NCBI GenBank assembly: GCA_022702705.1
Contig: CM040429.1
Span: 115,297,943-115,361,942 of the forward strand
Length of the DNA stretch: 64,000 nt
Direction of reading: 5' to 3'
From: Papilionanthe hookeriana x Papilionanthe teres
Lineage: Eukaryota > Streptophyta > Magnoliopsida > Asparagales > Orchidaceae
The position numbers and the translations under genes are program-made. Shown piece after piece: positions 44,201 through 55,121 of this stretch. The number at the start of each line of letters is the position of its first letter. Position 1 is the stretch's first letter. The notes beneath the pieces are model-generated. The model ran no database searches, was not told the origin of the DNA, and saw only the letters and a program-made list of their open reading frames with translations.

Positions 44201-45560
44201 AATTTAAACTTAAATCTTGAGTTCATGTCTGTTTGCACTTAAGTTGAATTAGATTAACTTGAGTTCATGTCTGTTTGAACTTAAGTTGAATTAACTTGAG
44301 TTCATGTCTATTTGAACTTAAGTTAAAAGGTTTTAAAGTTAGATTCAATATTGATTGAATTAACCTGGGTTCATGTCTGGTTAAAACCTAAGTTAAATTC
44401 AATGTTGATTGAATCTAATTAACTTGAGTTCATGTCTGTCTGAACTTAAGTTAAAATTTTTAATGTTAGATTCAATATTGATTGAATTAACTTGGGTTCA
44501 TGTCTGGTTGAACCTAAGTTAAATTCAATGTTGATTGAATCTAATTAACTTGAGTTCATGTCAGTTTGAACTTAAGTTAAAAGGTTTGGTTTAATCAGAA
44601 TAGACCTAATTATGTTTTAAGCCTTGTTTAAATAATACTTAAAGTTTAATTAAATCTAATAAATTAGACTTAATTAGAATTTCAGACCATCAAAGTCCTT
44701 TTTAGGTAAGGCTTAAGTTTTAATCAAGTATAATTTGATTTAACTGAGATTTTTTTAGATATTAAGTCTTGGTGAATTAGACTTAATCATTAGTTGATTA
44801 AAGTTTAATGATTTAATTAAGTCTAATGGAATAGACTTAATTAAGGTTTATGTCGGATTTGGGTTAGACTTAAGTTCATGTCAGGTTGAATCTTAAGTAT
44901 GATTTAACTTATGTCTAATGTGGATTAGACTTAAGTTAGGTTTGAGTTAGGTTTGAACCTAAGTGTAGTTTGACTTAAGTCTAATGTAGGTTACACTTAA
45001 GTTAGGTTTGAGTTAGGTTTGAACCTAAGTGTAGTTTGACTTAAGTCTAATGTGGGTCAGACTTAAGTTAGGTTTAAGTTAGGTTCATGTCAGGTTGAAC
45101 CTAATTTTGGTTTGACTTAAGTCTAATGTGGGTTAGACTTAAGTTAGGTTTAAGTTAGGTTCATGTCAGGTTGAACCTAAGTTTGGTTTTGACTTAAGTC
45201 TGATATGGGTTAGACTTAAGTTCAGGTTTAGGTTTGACTTAGATTCATGTCAGGTTGAACCTAAGTTTGGTTTTACTTAAGTCTAATGTAGGTTAGACAT
45301 AAGTTTAGGTTTGACTTAGGTTCATGTCGAGTTGAACCTAAGTTTGGTTTGACTTAAGTCTAATATAGGTTAGACTTAAGTTAAGTTTAGGTTTGACTTA
45401 GGTTCATGTCGGGTTGAACCTAAGTTTGTTTTGACTTAAGTTTAATGTAGGTTAGACTTAAGTCAGGTTTAGGTTATGTTAGATTCAATGTAAGTTGAAC
45501 CTAAGGTTTAGGTTAACTTGAGTTCAAGTTAGGTTGTGTTCAGGTTATATTAGATTTAAT
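44200..45560. repeat. Tandem repeat with ~76-bp units (GTTCATGTCAGGTTGAACC type)
   Basis: Units carry GACTTAAGTTAGG, GGTTCATGTCAGGTTGAACC (an inverted repeat) and TTAAGTCTAATGTGGGTTAG. GACTTAAGTTAGG starts at about 45060 and 45136, 76 bases apart. The early part (44200-44600) is more diverged and centres on TTAACTTGAGTTCATGTC. Confidence 0.75.
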
Positions 45561-47340
45561 ATAGGTTAAGTTTGATTGTTTAAGTTTAATTAAATCTAAT
45601 TTAGGTAAGGTTTAATGACTTAATTAGACTTGTTTAAGGTTAATTAAACTTAATTTAGGCAAGGTTTAATTGATTAATTAAACTTAATATGGGTTAAGTC
45701 TAATTGTTTAAGGTTAATTAAACCTAATTTAGGTAAGGTTTAAATGATTTAGTTAGACTTATATGGATTAAGTCTAATTGTTTAAGGTAAATTAAACCTA
45801 ATTTAGGTAAGGTTTAATTGATTAATTAGACTTATTATGGGTTAAGTCTAATTGTTTAAGGTTAATTAAACCTAATTTAGGTAAGGTTTAATTGATTTAA
45901 TAAGACTTATTATGGGTTAAGTCTAATTCGTTTAAGGTTAACTAAACCTAATTTAAGTAAGGTTTAATTGATTTAATTAGACTTATTATGGGTTAAGCCT
46001 AATTTATTTAAGGTTAATTAAACCTAATTTAGGTAAGGTTTAATTAATTAATTAGACTTACTATGGGTTAAGTCTAATTGTTTAAGGTTAATTAAACCTA
46101 ATTTAGGTAAGGTTTAATTGATTTAATTAGACTTATTATGGGTTAAGTCTAATTGTTTAAGGTTAATTAAACCTAATTTTGGTAAGGTTTAATTGATTTA
46201 ATTAGACTTATTATGGGTTAAGTCTAATTGTTTAAGGTTAATTAAAGCTAATTTAGGTAAGGTTTAATTGATTTAATTAGACTTATATGGGTTAAGTCTA
46301 ATGGTTTAAGGTTAATTAAACCTAATTTAGGTAAGGTTTAATTGATTAATTAGACTTAATATGGGTTAAGTCTAAATGTTTAAGGTTAATTAAACCTAAT
46401 TTAGGTAAGGTTTAATTGATTTAATTAGACTTATTATGAGTTAAGTCTAATTGTTTAAGGTTAATTAAACCTAATTTAGGTAAGGTTTAATTGATTTAAT
46501 CAGACTTAATATGGGTTAAGTCTAATTTGTTTAAGGTTAATTAAACCTAATTTAGGTAAGGTTTAATTGATTTAATTAGACTTAATATGGGTTAAGTCTA
46601 ATTTTTTTAAGGTTAATTAAACCTATTTTAGGTAAGGTTTAATTGATTTAATTAGACTTATTATGGGTTAAGTCTAATTTGTTTAAGGTTAGTTAAACCT
46701 AATTTAGGTAAGGTTTAATTGATTTAATTAGACTTATTATGGGTTTAGTCTAATTGTTTAAGGTTAATTAAACCTAATTTAGATAAGGTTTAATTGATTT
46801 AACTAGACTTATTATGGGTTAAGTCTAATTGTTTAAGGTTAATTAAACCTAATTTAGGTAGGGTTTAATTGATTTAATTAGACTTCTTATGGGTTAAATC
46901 TTATTGTTTAAGGTTAATTAAACCTAATTTAGGTAAGGTTTAATTGATTTAATTAGACTTATTATGGGTTAAGTCTAATTGTTTAAGGTTAATTAAACCT
47001 AATTTAGGTAAGGTTTAATTGATTTAATTAGACTTCTTATGGGTTAAGTCTAATTATTTAAGGTTAATTAAACCTAACTTAGGTATGGTTTAATTGATTT
47101 AATTAGACTTAATATGGGTTAAGTCTAATTGTTTAAGGTTAATTAAACCTAATTTAGGTAAGGTTTAACTGATTTAATTAGACTTATTATGGGTTAAGTC
47201 TAATTGTTTAAGGTTAATTAAACCTAATTTAGGTAAGGTTTAATTGATTTAATTAGACTTATTATGGGTTAAGTCTAATTGTTTAAGGTTAATTAAACCT
47301 AATTTAGGTAAGGTTTAATTGATTAATTAAGCCTAATGGA
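45560..47340. repeat. Tandem array of ~75-bp units, about two dozen copies
   Basis: The unit holds GGGTTAAGTCTAATTG, TTTAAGGTTAATTAAACC, TAATTTAGGTAAGGTTTAATT and GATTTAATTAGACTTATTAT. GGG anchors fall at 46140, 46215 and 46289, so the period is 74-75. Copies are highly similar, indicating recent amplification. Embedded palindromes such as GGTTAATTAAACC are present in every unit. Confidence 0.92.
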
Positions 47341-48180
47341 TTAGATATAATTAGGGTTTAGGTTTAATTAAATTTAATGTAATAAAGGTTTAACTTTAAT
47401 TAAATAAGTTTAAAAGATGTTTTAAACCTAATTAAGTCTAATTTTGTCATTTTAGACTTAATTAATTATGTTTAAGGTTTAATAGGTTTAAATGATGTTT
47501 TAAATCTAATTAAGTCTAATTTTGTCATTTTAGACTTAATTAATTAAGTTTAAGGTTTAATAGGTTTAAATGATGTTTTAAACCTAATTAAGTCTAATTT
47601 TGTCATTTTAGACTTAATTGATTAAGCTTAAGGTTTAATAGGTTAAAATGATGTTTTAAATCTAATTAAGTCTAATTTTGTCATCTTAGACTTAATTGAT
47701 TAAGCTTAAGGTTTAATAGATTTAAATGATGTTTTAAAGGTAATTAAGTATAATTTTGTCATTTAAGACTTAATTGATTAAGCTTAAGGTTTAATAGGTT
47801 TAAATGATGTTTTAAATCTAATTAAGTCTAATTTTGTCATTTTAAACTTAATTGATTAAGCTTAAGGTTTAATAGGTTTAAATGATGTTTTAAACCTAAT
47901 TAAGTCTAATTTTGTCATTTTAGACTTAATTGATTAAGTTTATGGTTTAATTGGTTAAATGATGTTTTAAACCTAATTAAGTCTAATTTTGTCATTTTAA
48001 ACTTAATTGATTAAGCTTAAGGTTTAATAGGTTTAAATGATATTTTAAACCTAATTAAGTCTAATTTTGTCATTTTAAACTTAATTGATTAAGCTTAAGG
48101 TTTAATAGGTTTAAATGATGCTTTAAACCTAATTAAGTCTATCAAGTTTAATTTATCATTTTTTAGACTTAGTTAAAGTT
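47340..48180. repeat. Tandem array of 78-bp units, about ten copies
   Basis: Units carry TAATTAAGTCTAATTTTGTC, ATTTTAGACTTAATTGATTAAG and GTTTAATAGGTTTAAATGATG. ATTTTGTC anchors are at about 47441, 47519 and 47597, exactly 78 apart. The array is directly adjacent to and clearly related to the 75-bp array. Confidence 0.9.
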
Positions 48181-49430
48181 TTTTATGAGTCTAACATGGA
48201 CTAGATTCATTTCATACTTAGACTCTTAAAGAAAATAGGTTAAGTTTATAAAAGGGTAATTTTTAGGATTAAATTTATTATTTAATAATGAATTTTAATC
48301 CTAAATTTTAAAATATCATTTAAAATTATTTTTATGACTTAGAAATTATTTTCCTAGGGTCATTTTCTGTTACCCTAACATTTCTAATCATTATTATTTT
48401 ATTTTTCTTAATTTTCATTTTTTTATAATTATTTATTTGAAATAATTACAAAATGACTTGAAAATTAGAAAAAAGTGTCCTAGACATGTTTTCTGTCCTT
48501 GGAAAAATCATGAAACATTCCTAAGAGCATAAAGATAAATGCCTCAAAGTTTCAAATTCTTTTTTATATATAAATAATTTTTAGTAATTAAAATACTCCA
48601 GAGAGTATTTAATTATTTAAAAATTAAATAATGGGAATAAAATTATGATTTTTATTTCATAATTTTCCTCTCTTCAAGAGCTTTCCAGAGGTATTTTTAT
48701 TTTATTCTTGTGACCTCTGGATCAAAAGATGAATTTTTTAAGTTTTTAAGGTTTTCTGGAATTGGTTAATTCCAGAAAATCGGCCGAGCGACGCGTGTCC
48801 TCGTACGCGTCGAAGAGCGGGTAGATCCCGTGCGCGAGTCCAAACAGCGTACACCGGATGGCGCGATGAGCGCCGTCCGTTCCAAAACACGAGAATGGAG
48901 GGCGGAGATAAATCCCTTATTAGTTCGAAATAATTTCGAACCGTTAAACTTCAAAATTAATATCTCACTCAATTCTCAACAAAATTGAGTGATTTTTGAA
49001 CATATGGAATCATCAAAACATGTAGAATATATTCATACGGTGATGCAACATTTCTGGGCTAGTATAACACATGATATTTCAAAAATATGAATTATTTAAA
49101 GAAAAATAATTTCATACCTTTGCCACAAGTAAATCAAGCTTGAACAGGTCATGTAGTTGTCTTCTAAGACTCCAGATGAAGATTGTTGCTGCACCAATTT
49201 AGTTCAAAAGTCGGCCTCAAAGGAGAATTTTAAGAAGGTGGCTGGTTTGGGCTGTTTTTGAATATTGATCAAATTGGCTCGATTGGGCTCAATCTATGGC
49301 TTGGGTTTGATCAATATAGATTGCTAAGACTCTTGGGAAGAGTTTTTGTGTTGGGAGCCAGAAGATTTGAGTAGCCTAAAGGTCTCACTAAATTTTTTTT
49401 CTTCTCCTTAGTAAGGCTCAGGTATGGCCT

Positions 49431-49440
49431 TATTTATAGC
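49431..49440 (-). promoter_or_regulatory. TATA box of the minus-strand LTR
   Basis: GCTATAAATA on the minus strand in the context CCATGGCTATAAATAAGG. It is about 1 kb downstream (in LTR sense) of the W-box array and about 310 bases upstream of the conserved AAAG|GTATGA. It is the clearest TATA box among the three long LTRs. Confidence 0.6.
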
Positions 49441-50409
49441 CATGGAGAGGTCATGGCTTGGCTTAGGTTGTACTAGGGGAGTTTTTATCTTCCTTAATAA
49501 TGAATTGAAGATAAAATTTCAGCTGAGGGGATAACTATGGTTGTCTTTCCAAAGTTTTTCATCATGAGCTTATTGTTTTGGCTCCTTTCCATTGGATCAT
49601 GCATGAGGTGGTTTAGCTCTTTGAAATGAGCTGTAATTTCTCTTCCTCATGAGCTTACAAGTCACCCATTAGCTTTGGCAAATGGTGATACATATGTTCC
49701 CCCCTCATGATTTCATTTAACCATGGTGAGGAGTGGAGTTTAAGCTTTGTTCCCTTCCCATTGGTTAGCTTAGGAGGTGGAAAAAAAGCCTTAGTGTTGG
49801 CCGGCCACCTCATTGTTAAATAGAGGTGAGTCAGGGCTTAGAATGAAGGAGAAAGAGCCACCTCATTTTATTCACCATGATGGGAGCTAACCCATGGTTA
49901 GCCATAATTTAAGCTAAGCTTTCTCATGTGTTAATTATGTCTTATGATGGGTTTAATTTAGTTTTAACTTTAATTAATTATGTGAAGGCCATGTGTCATT
50001 TCCATTTTAATTAATTTGTTATTAAAAATTGTTGGAAATTATTTCATTAATCAATTTATTAATTGAAAATAATTTCAAATTAATTAATTGATTAATTTTA
50101 TCATTTTTATTTAATTTTGTCATTTTATGATTTTAATTTAAATTTCATTTTAATTAATTATGTCATTTAATATTGAAAATTAAATCATTAATTAATTTAA
50201 TTAGTCAAAATAATTTTGAAATTGATTATTTAATTAATTTTGTTGTTTTTATTTCATTTTTTACCTATTTTGATTAAAATAGATAAGTGTTGACCAATTT
50301 TGATTTAGGTTGACCCAAGTCAGCCTAAATTGATCAATTTAATTTCAAGATGCCCAATGTGACCTTTTTTAACTTTGTCATGATTGATTTGATCAAAATA
50401 TTTGTGATT

Positions 50410-52330
50410 TTATCATTGTGGGGTTTTAAACATGTCATTGGGTCAAAGGGTTGACCTATGGGGTCAACAGGATTGGTCATTGGGTCTAGTTTGACCATTT
50501 TGACCAATGTTGACTTTTAGGTCAAAAGGGTGACCTACGGGGTCAACAGGGTTGGTCATTGGGTCTAGTTTGACCATTTTGACCAAAGTTGACTTTTTAG
50601 GTAGGTCAAAATGGTGACCTATGGGGTCAACATGATTGGTCATTGGGTCTAGTTTGGTCATTTTGACCAAAGTTGACTTTTTAAGTCAAAAGGGTGACCT
50701 ATCATGTTGGGTCTAGTTTGGTCATTTTGACCAAAGTTGACTTTTAGGTCAAAAGGGTGACCTATGGGGTCAATAGGGTTGGTCATTGGGTCTGGTTTGA
50801 CCATTTTGAGCAAAGTTGACTTTTTAGGTCAAAAGGGTGACCTATGGGGTCAACTGGGATGGTCATTTGGTCTAGTTTGACCATTTTGACCAAAGTTGAC
50901 TTTTTTAGGTCAAAAGGGTGACCTATGGGGTCAACAAAGTTGGTCATTGGGTATGGTCTGACCATTTTGACCAAAGTTAACTTTTTAGGTCAAAAGGGTG
51001 ACCTATGGGGTTAACAGGGTTGGTCATTGGGTCTGGTCTGACCATTTTGACCAAAGTTGACTTTTTAGGTCAAAAGGTTGACCTATGAGGTCAACAGGGT
51101 TAGTCATTGGGTCTGGTTTGACCATTTTGACCAAAGTTGACTTTTTAGGTCAAAAGGGTGACCTATGGGGTCAACAGGTTTGGTCATTGGGTCTGGTTTG
51201 ACCATTTTGACCATAGTTACTTTTTTAGGTCAAAAGGGTGACCTATGGGGTCAACAGGGTTGGTCATTGGGTCTGGTTTGACCATTTTGACCAAAGTTGA
51301 CTTTTTAGGTCAAAAGGTTGACCTATGGGATCAACAGGGTTGGTCATTGGGTCTGGTTTAACCATTTTGACCAAAGTTGACTTTTTAGGTCAAAAGGGTG
51401 ACCTATAGGCTCAACTGGGTTTGTCATTGGGTCTGGTTTGACAATTTTGACCAAAGTTGACTTTTTAGTTCAAAAGGGTGACCTATGGGGTCAACAGGAT
51501 TGGTCATTGGGTCTGGTTTGACCATTTTGACCAAAGTTGACTTTTTAGGTCAAAAGGGTGACTTATGGGGTCAACAGGGTTGGTCATTGGGTCTAATTTG
51601 GTCATTTTGACCAAAGTTGACTTTTTAGGTCAAATAGGTAACCTATGGGGTCAACAGGGTGGATCATTGGGTCTGGTTTGACCATTTTGACCAAAGTTGA
51701 CTTTTTAGGTCAAAAGGGTGACCTATGGGGTCAACAGGGTTGTTCATTGGGTCTGGTTTGATCATTTTGACCAATGTTGACTTTTAGGTCAAAAGGGTGA
51801 CCTATGGGGTCAACAGGGTTGGTCATTGGGTCTGGTTTGACCATTTTGACCAAAGTTGACTTTCTAGGTCAAATGGTTGACCTATGGGGTCAACAGGGTT
51901 GGTCATTGGGTCTGGTTTGACCATTTTGACCAAAGTTTACTTTTTAGGTCAAAAGGGTGACCTATGGGGTCAACAAGGTTGGTTATTGGGTCTGGTTTGA
52001 CCATTTTGACGAAAGTTGACTTTTTAGGTCAAAAGGTATTGACTCATTATAAAAATGTGGTCAACATTAGGTCAAAAGGTTGACCTATTGGGTCAACAGG
52101 GTTGGTCATTGGGTAAGGATTGACCATTTTGACCAAAGTTGACTTTTAAGGTCAAAAGGTTAACCTATGGGCTCAACAGGGTTAGTCATTGAGTCAGGAT
52201 TGACCATTTTGACTAAAGTTGACTTTTAAGGTCAAAAGGTTGACCTATGGGGTCAACAGGGTTGGTCATTGGGTCAGGATTGACCATTTTGACCAAAGTT
52301 AACTTTTTATGTCAAGGGTTATCCTTATCA
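50410..52330. repeat. 80-bp tandem array dense in W-box motifs, about 24 copies
   Basis: Period 80 bp (TGGTCATTGG anchors at 51181, 51261, 51341). Each unit holds about five TTGACC/TTGACT motifs counting both strands: GTTTGACCATTTTGACCAAAG, GTTGACTTTTTAGGTCAAAAG, GGGTCAAC. TTGAC(C/T) is the W-box bound by WRKY transcription factors. In the LTR's own orientation the array is in U3, upstream of the TATA box, so it could act as an enhancer with over a hundred sites. Function is inference; the motif count follows directly from the sequence. Confidence 0.92.
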
Positions 52331-52347
52331 TAAAAATGAGGTAAACA

Positions 52348-53387
52348 ATAGTTTTGAAGATGAGTTTGGTAGGGAAGATACTAACTCTCACTCTAGAGTT
52401 CCCTCCTTTCCCTCTACTTGGGGGTAAAATCTCACATTAAAACCAAAAACAATAAGCCAAATTGGGACTTTAGTCTGTCACCCTAAAGTCCTTTAATTCT
52501 ACACTCATCAAAGTATATTTTTCTTTTTATTTGCACAAAATTATATGAATTAGTTTTTCATCCATATAATCTCATGTGATTTCTACCAATTATTGATTGA
52601 GACAATAGCTACAAGGATCTTACATGTTCTCACAACAAATGTTAACATCTAAAGTGGCCATATCAAGAAGTAAAGGAAGTGCAAGGATTAAATCAACACA
52701 ACTTATTCCAACATTAAAGATCAATACTTCCACAACTTCCATCGATCACTTAATTACTTTTCATTTTAAGGAAAAGGATAAAAAAACTATTCATAATCCA
52801 TGGAGAAAACACAATAACAAGTAATGTTAAAAGTAGAAATCATGTAGAAAGGCATAGTCTCAATTAAAACCAAATGAAGTACAAAGATAAAAACCTATCT
52901 GAAGTTTCTCTCCACCAAACTCTTGAAATTCCTTTGAATCTCCTCCATTCTCTTACAAGACACCTAGGACTGATCGCTCAACTCCAAAGGGTTTAAATCT
53001 CTCTAAAACAATGGACTTTTTACTTAGAAATCTCTGCCTACCTTCCGTTTCACTAGGAATGAGATAAGTGTGAAGAAACCCTAAGTAATAATCCTACAAC
53101 CTCTTAGTAAAACTACTCTCTCTAAGCAGTAATTCAACTTTCTTCTCCTCTTTCTTCTTACAACCTCTTCAAGTCCTTCCTTCTATATTTTCTCAAAAGT
53201 GCCTTGGTTTCTTCTCAACATGTGTCCATATTCACCTAAGATATTTAAAAAACTTTTAAGTTTCATTATATTATTTATAAAACAAAAAGTTATAGAATTC
53301 TTAAAGAAATTTTTCTCCATATATTATATTTTTAGTAGTAAAAGGTTACTTGAGGACAAGTAACGTTTAAGTTTGGGGGAATTGACA
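52348..53387. mobile_element. Athila-type LTR fragment (minus) joined to an Athila 3' end with polypurine tract (plus)
   Basis: 52470-53270 resembles the LTR of element B in the same orientation: GGGACTTTAGTCTGTCACCCT, TTTATTTGCAC, and CTTCTCAACATGTGTCCATATTCA, but it is much diverged. At about 53345-53387 the sequence instead reads ACTTGAGGACAAGTAACGTT and AAGTTTGGGGGAATTGACA, which is the reverse complement of the polypurine tract side of element B, so orientation flips. No coding sequence is seen. This is a rearranged remnant, not an intact element. Confidence 0.6.
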
Positions 53388-53822
53388 ATGTTGGTGTTAG
53401 GTATGTAGCTCTATAAGCCTATAACGATTCATTTAATTTTTCATGCCAGTGTCTTGGATTGCTAGTCAATTTTTGCTTCAAAATTTGGACTAATGTTTTA
53501 TTGAAAACTTCAGCTAAACTGTTGTCTTTGGATAATAAATTGTTGAATATCGCCAATCTATTCCATGTCATTGAATAAAATTGTTTATTTTTGTATTCTT
53601 AAGGAATAATCCGTTATCTGAGATAATCCTTCAAGGAACTCCGAATCTATAAGCAATTTGTGACTTGAGGAAATGAAGAACTTGTTCTGCTTTGACTTCT
53701 CTAAGTGGCACAGCTTCTGCCAATTTTGAGAAGTAATCAATGGCTACTAATATAAATCTATGTCTTTTCGTTGACGAACGATTTATAGGGCCCACAATAT
53801 CAATGCCTTGATCTGCCTTAAA
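53388..53822 (-). pseudogene. Tat/Ogre-like integrase core fragment (minus strand)
   Basis: The minus strand reads a continuous integrase core with one internal stop: GIDIVGPINRSSTKRHRFIL, AIDYFSKLAEAVPLREVKAE, YRFGVP-stop-RIISDNG, followed by damaged sequence and NWHEKLNESL and AYRATYLTPT. These match the integrase of elements A and C, at moderate divergence. Both Asp ligands (DIVG, SDNG) are present; the Glu region is unclear. It is cut on both sides and embedded between Athila fragments. It cannot be the same element as the fragment at 40873-41870, because the order would be wrong. Confidence 0.75.
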
Positions 53823-54268
53823 ATTACTTAGAATTTTATATCAAATTTTTATTAATATTTTAAGGATATTATGCTTCAATGAAAGGTATTTCTTATGTTT
53901 TTTTGGTTGCAGGTACAACAAAATAAGTTTATGAAGAAAAAGAGTTAAAAAGGAGTAAAAATGAGCCAAAAAGAGTACAAATGCAAAGAGGCTGATTTTG
54001 GCGCCTAGGCGTTGATACACCTAAAATATATAGTGTTCTTATGCACATTTTTATACCTATTTTTTATGATATTGCACTTTAATGGAATGTATTTTGTGTT
54101 TTTCTTGCAGGTATGATGAAAATAACTGATTATGAAAGGAGCAAAATTGGATCAAATTTGGAGCAAAAAAATAAAAAAATGAAAAATTGGACTTTAGCAG
54201 CTAAGCGCCGCCTGGTCGGCGCTTAGCCGCCACAGTTAAAAATTGAAATTTCTTCATTTTTGGATGGT
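53823..54268 (+). mobile_element. Athila-like LTR 5' portion (plus strand), diverged
   Basis: AAGGATATTATGCTTCAATGAAAGGTATTTCTT and the following GGAGTAAAAATGAGCC match the start of the element B LTR read in its own orientation. It then shows TTGGCGCCTAGGCG near 53998, and the pattern repeats (ATGATATTGCACTTTAATGGAATG..., then AAGCGCCGCCTGGTCGGCGCTTAG near 54204). Two related Athila LTR starts therefore seem to lie head to tail. No coding content. Confidence 0.6.
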
Positions 54269-54421
54269 GTAGTCAGAAGGGAATATAATGATCCCGAAGG
54301 AATACATGAAGGAACCCCGCCACAGTATACTCAGACAATTGCATTACCTTCAAAAGTTGGCTCAATGACAACCTTCGGAAAGGGAATATAATGATCCCAA
54401 AGGAATACATGAAGGAACCCC
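54269..54421. repeat. Local duplication of a gag segment around the start of copy C
   Basis: About 43 bases of gag coding sequence (GGGAATATAATGATCCC, AAGGAATACATGAAGG) occur at about 54270-54317 and again at 54379-54421. GCCACAGT also occurs on both sides of the first copy (about 54230 and 54320). The arrangement looks like a template switch or repair-mediated filler at the truncated 5' edge of element C. Confidence 0.7.
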
Positions 54422-55080
54422 ATAAAGGAGGTTCCGTCAATGTTGTCTCGACTGATCCCATCATTCCGATAGATCCCTATACGACTGACGATGGATGGAC
54501 TACCGCTTGGACGAGGTCTTCGAAAAAGATTTTAGACAGCATCCAAACCGCTTCGGTGCGAGCTTCAATTCAGAGTTCGAAACCTGTCAAGTCGGCGCTA
54601 TCACTTGCGATAGAAGAACAACCTCAACAAGAGATAATTGAAGAAAAGAAGAAAATTGACGAAGAAGAGAAGACCGTGGCACCTAAGGCTAGATTAGGGG
54701 CCGCTTATCCTAGGATAGTTGTTTCCGATTCGGGGAGAAATACCTCGAACCTCCGACTCGTATGATTATCTCGCTCACTTCGGTGGGATCATATAATGAT
54801 AAGGGCGATGGCGTTGGCTACGTTTTGATCGTTTCTAACGATTACGTAACTAACGATAATCCGGATATCGATTTCGATACCAACGACAATTCTCAAATCA
54901 TACACGATCTCGACGAGCAAAATAACGAAGAAGACATCCATCAAGGAGGCTACGAGAGTTCAACAAGCAACGAATCTATCTCGCGAGTTTCGAGGAGCTC
55001 CAGATCACGATAGAGTTAGAGCCTTCGTACTCGAAGCTAATCCGGAAGAGCCCGTCATTCCGATTCAAGAAGAGGAAATT
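54331..55080 (+). pseudogene. Gag C-terminal part, copy C
   Basis: It starts with NCITFKSW, the second half of the zinc knuckle seen complete in element A, then NIMIPKEYMKEPHKGGSVNV and a long acidic tail. Frames 54391-54765 and 54762-55013 continue each other through a frameshift near 54750. The first three quarters of gag are absent because of the 5' truncation. Confidence 0.8.
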
Positions 55081-55121
55081 AAGAAGTCAACTTAAGAAGT
55101 GGAAAAGTTCTACCTCCGAGA

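Larger units (their letters stand above)
42066..52347 (-). repeat. Putative ~10.3-kb LTR of a related Tat/Ogre-like family, minus strand
   Basis: Reversed, it begins TGTTTACCTCATTTTTATGA, close to TGTTGACCTCATTTTT of the 7.26-kb LTRs. In matching order it then has a repeat-rich U3, a TATA box (GCTATAAATA), AAAG|GTATGA, a GAGAATTGAGTGAGATATTA block, a GC-rich segment (complement of about 48775-48900), AATAAAATAAAAATACCTC, a repeat-rich region in place of the AAATT microsatellite, and a terminal part with GATGTAATTAACTATA and GGCGACCCCTT. All these landmarks are shared with 1041-8299. The extra length comes from tandem arrays. The left terminus (TGATGGCGATGA on the plus strand) is less certain, and I find no target-site duplication. 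Confidence 0.65.

Noticed and set aside
44200..48180. Possible CRISPR array
   Set aside because: The units are contiguous tandem repeats without unique spacers, in a plant retroelement context.
48766..48972. Minus-strand ORF of 68 codons with an Arg/Thr-rich end
   Set aside because: It coincides with the GC-rich block of the LTR, which also makes chance ORFs in the other LTR copies.
40873..53822. Joining the minus-strand protease/RT fragment and the minus-strand integrase fragment into one element
   Set aside because: On the minus strand integrase should lie to the left of RT, but it is far to the right. They must come from different insertions.
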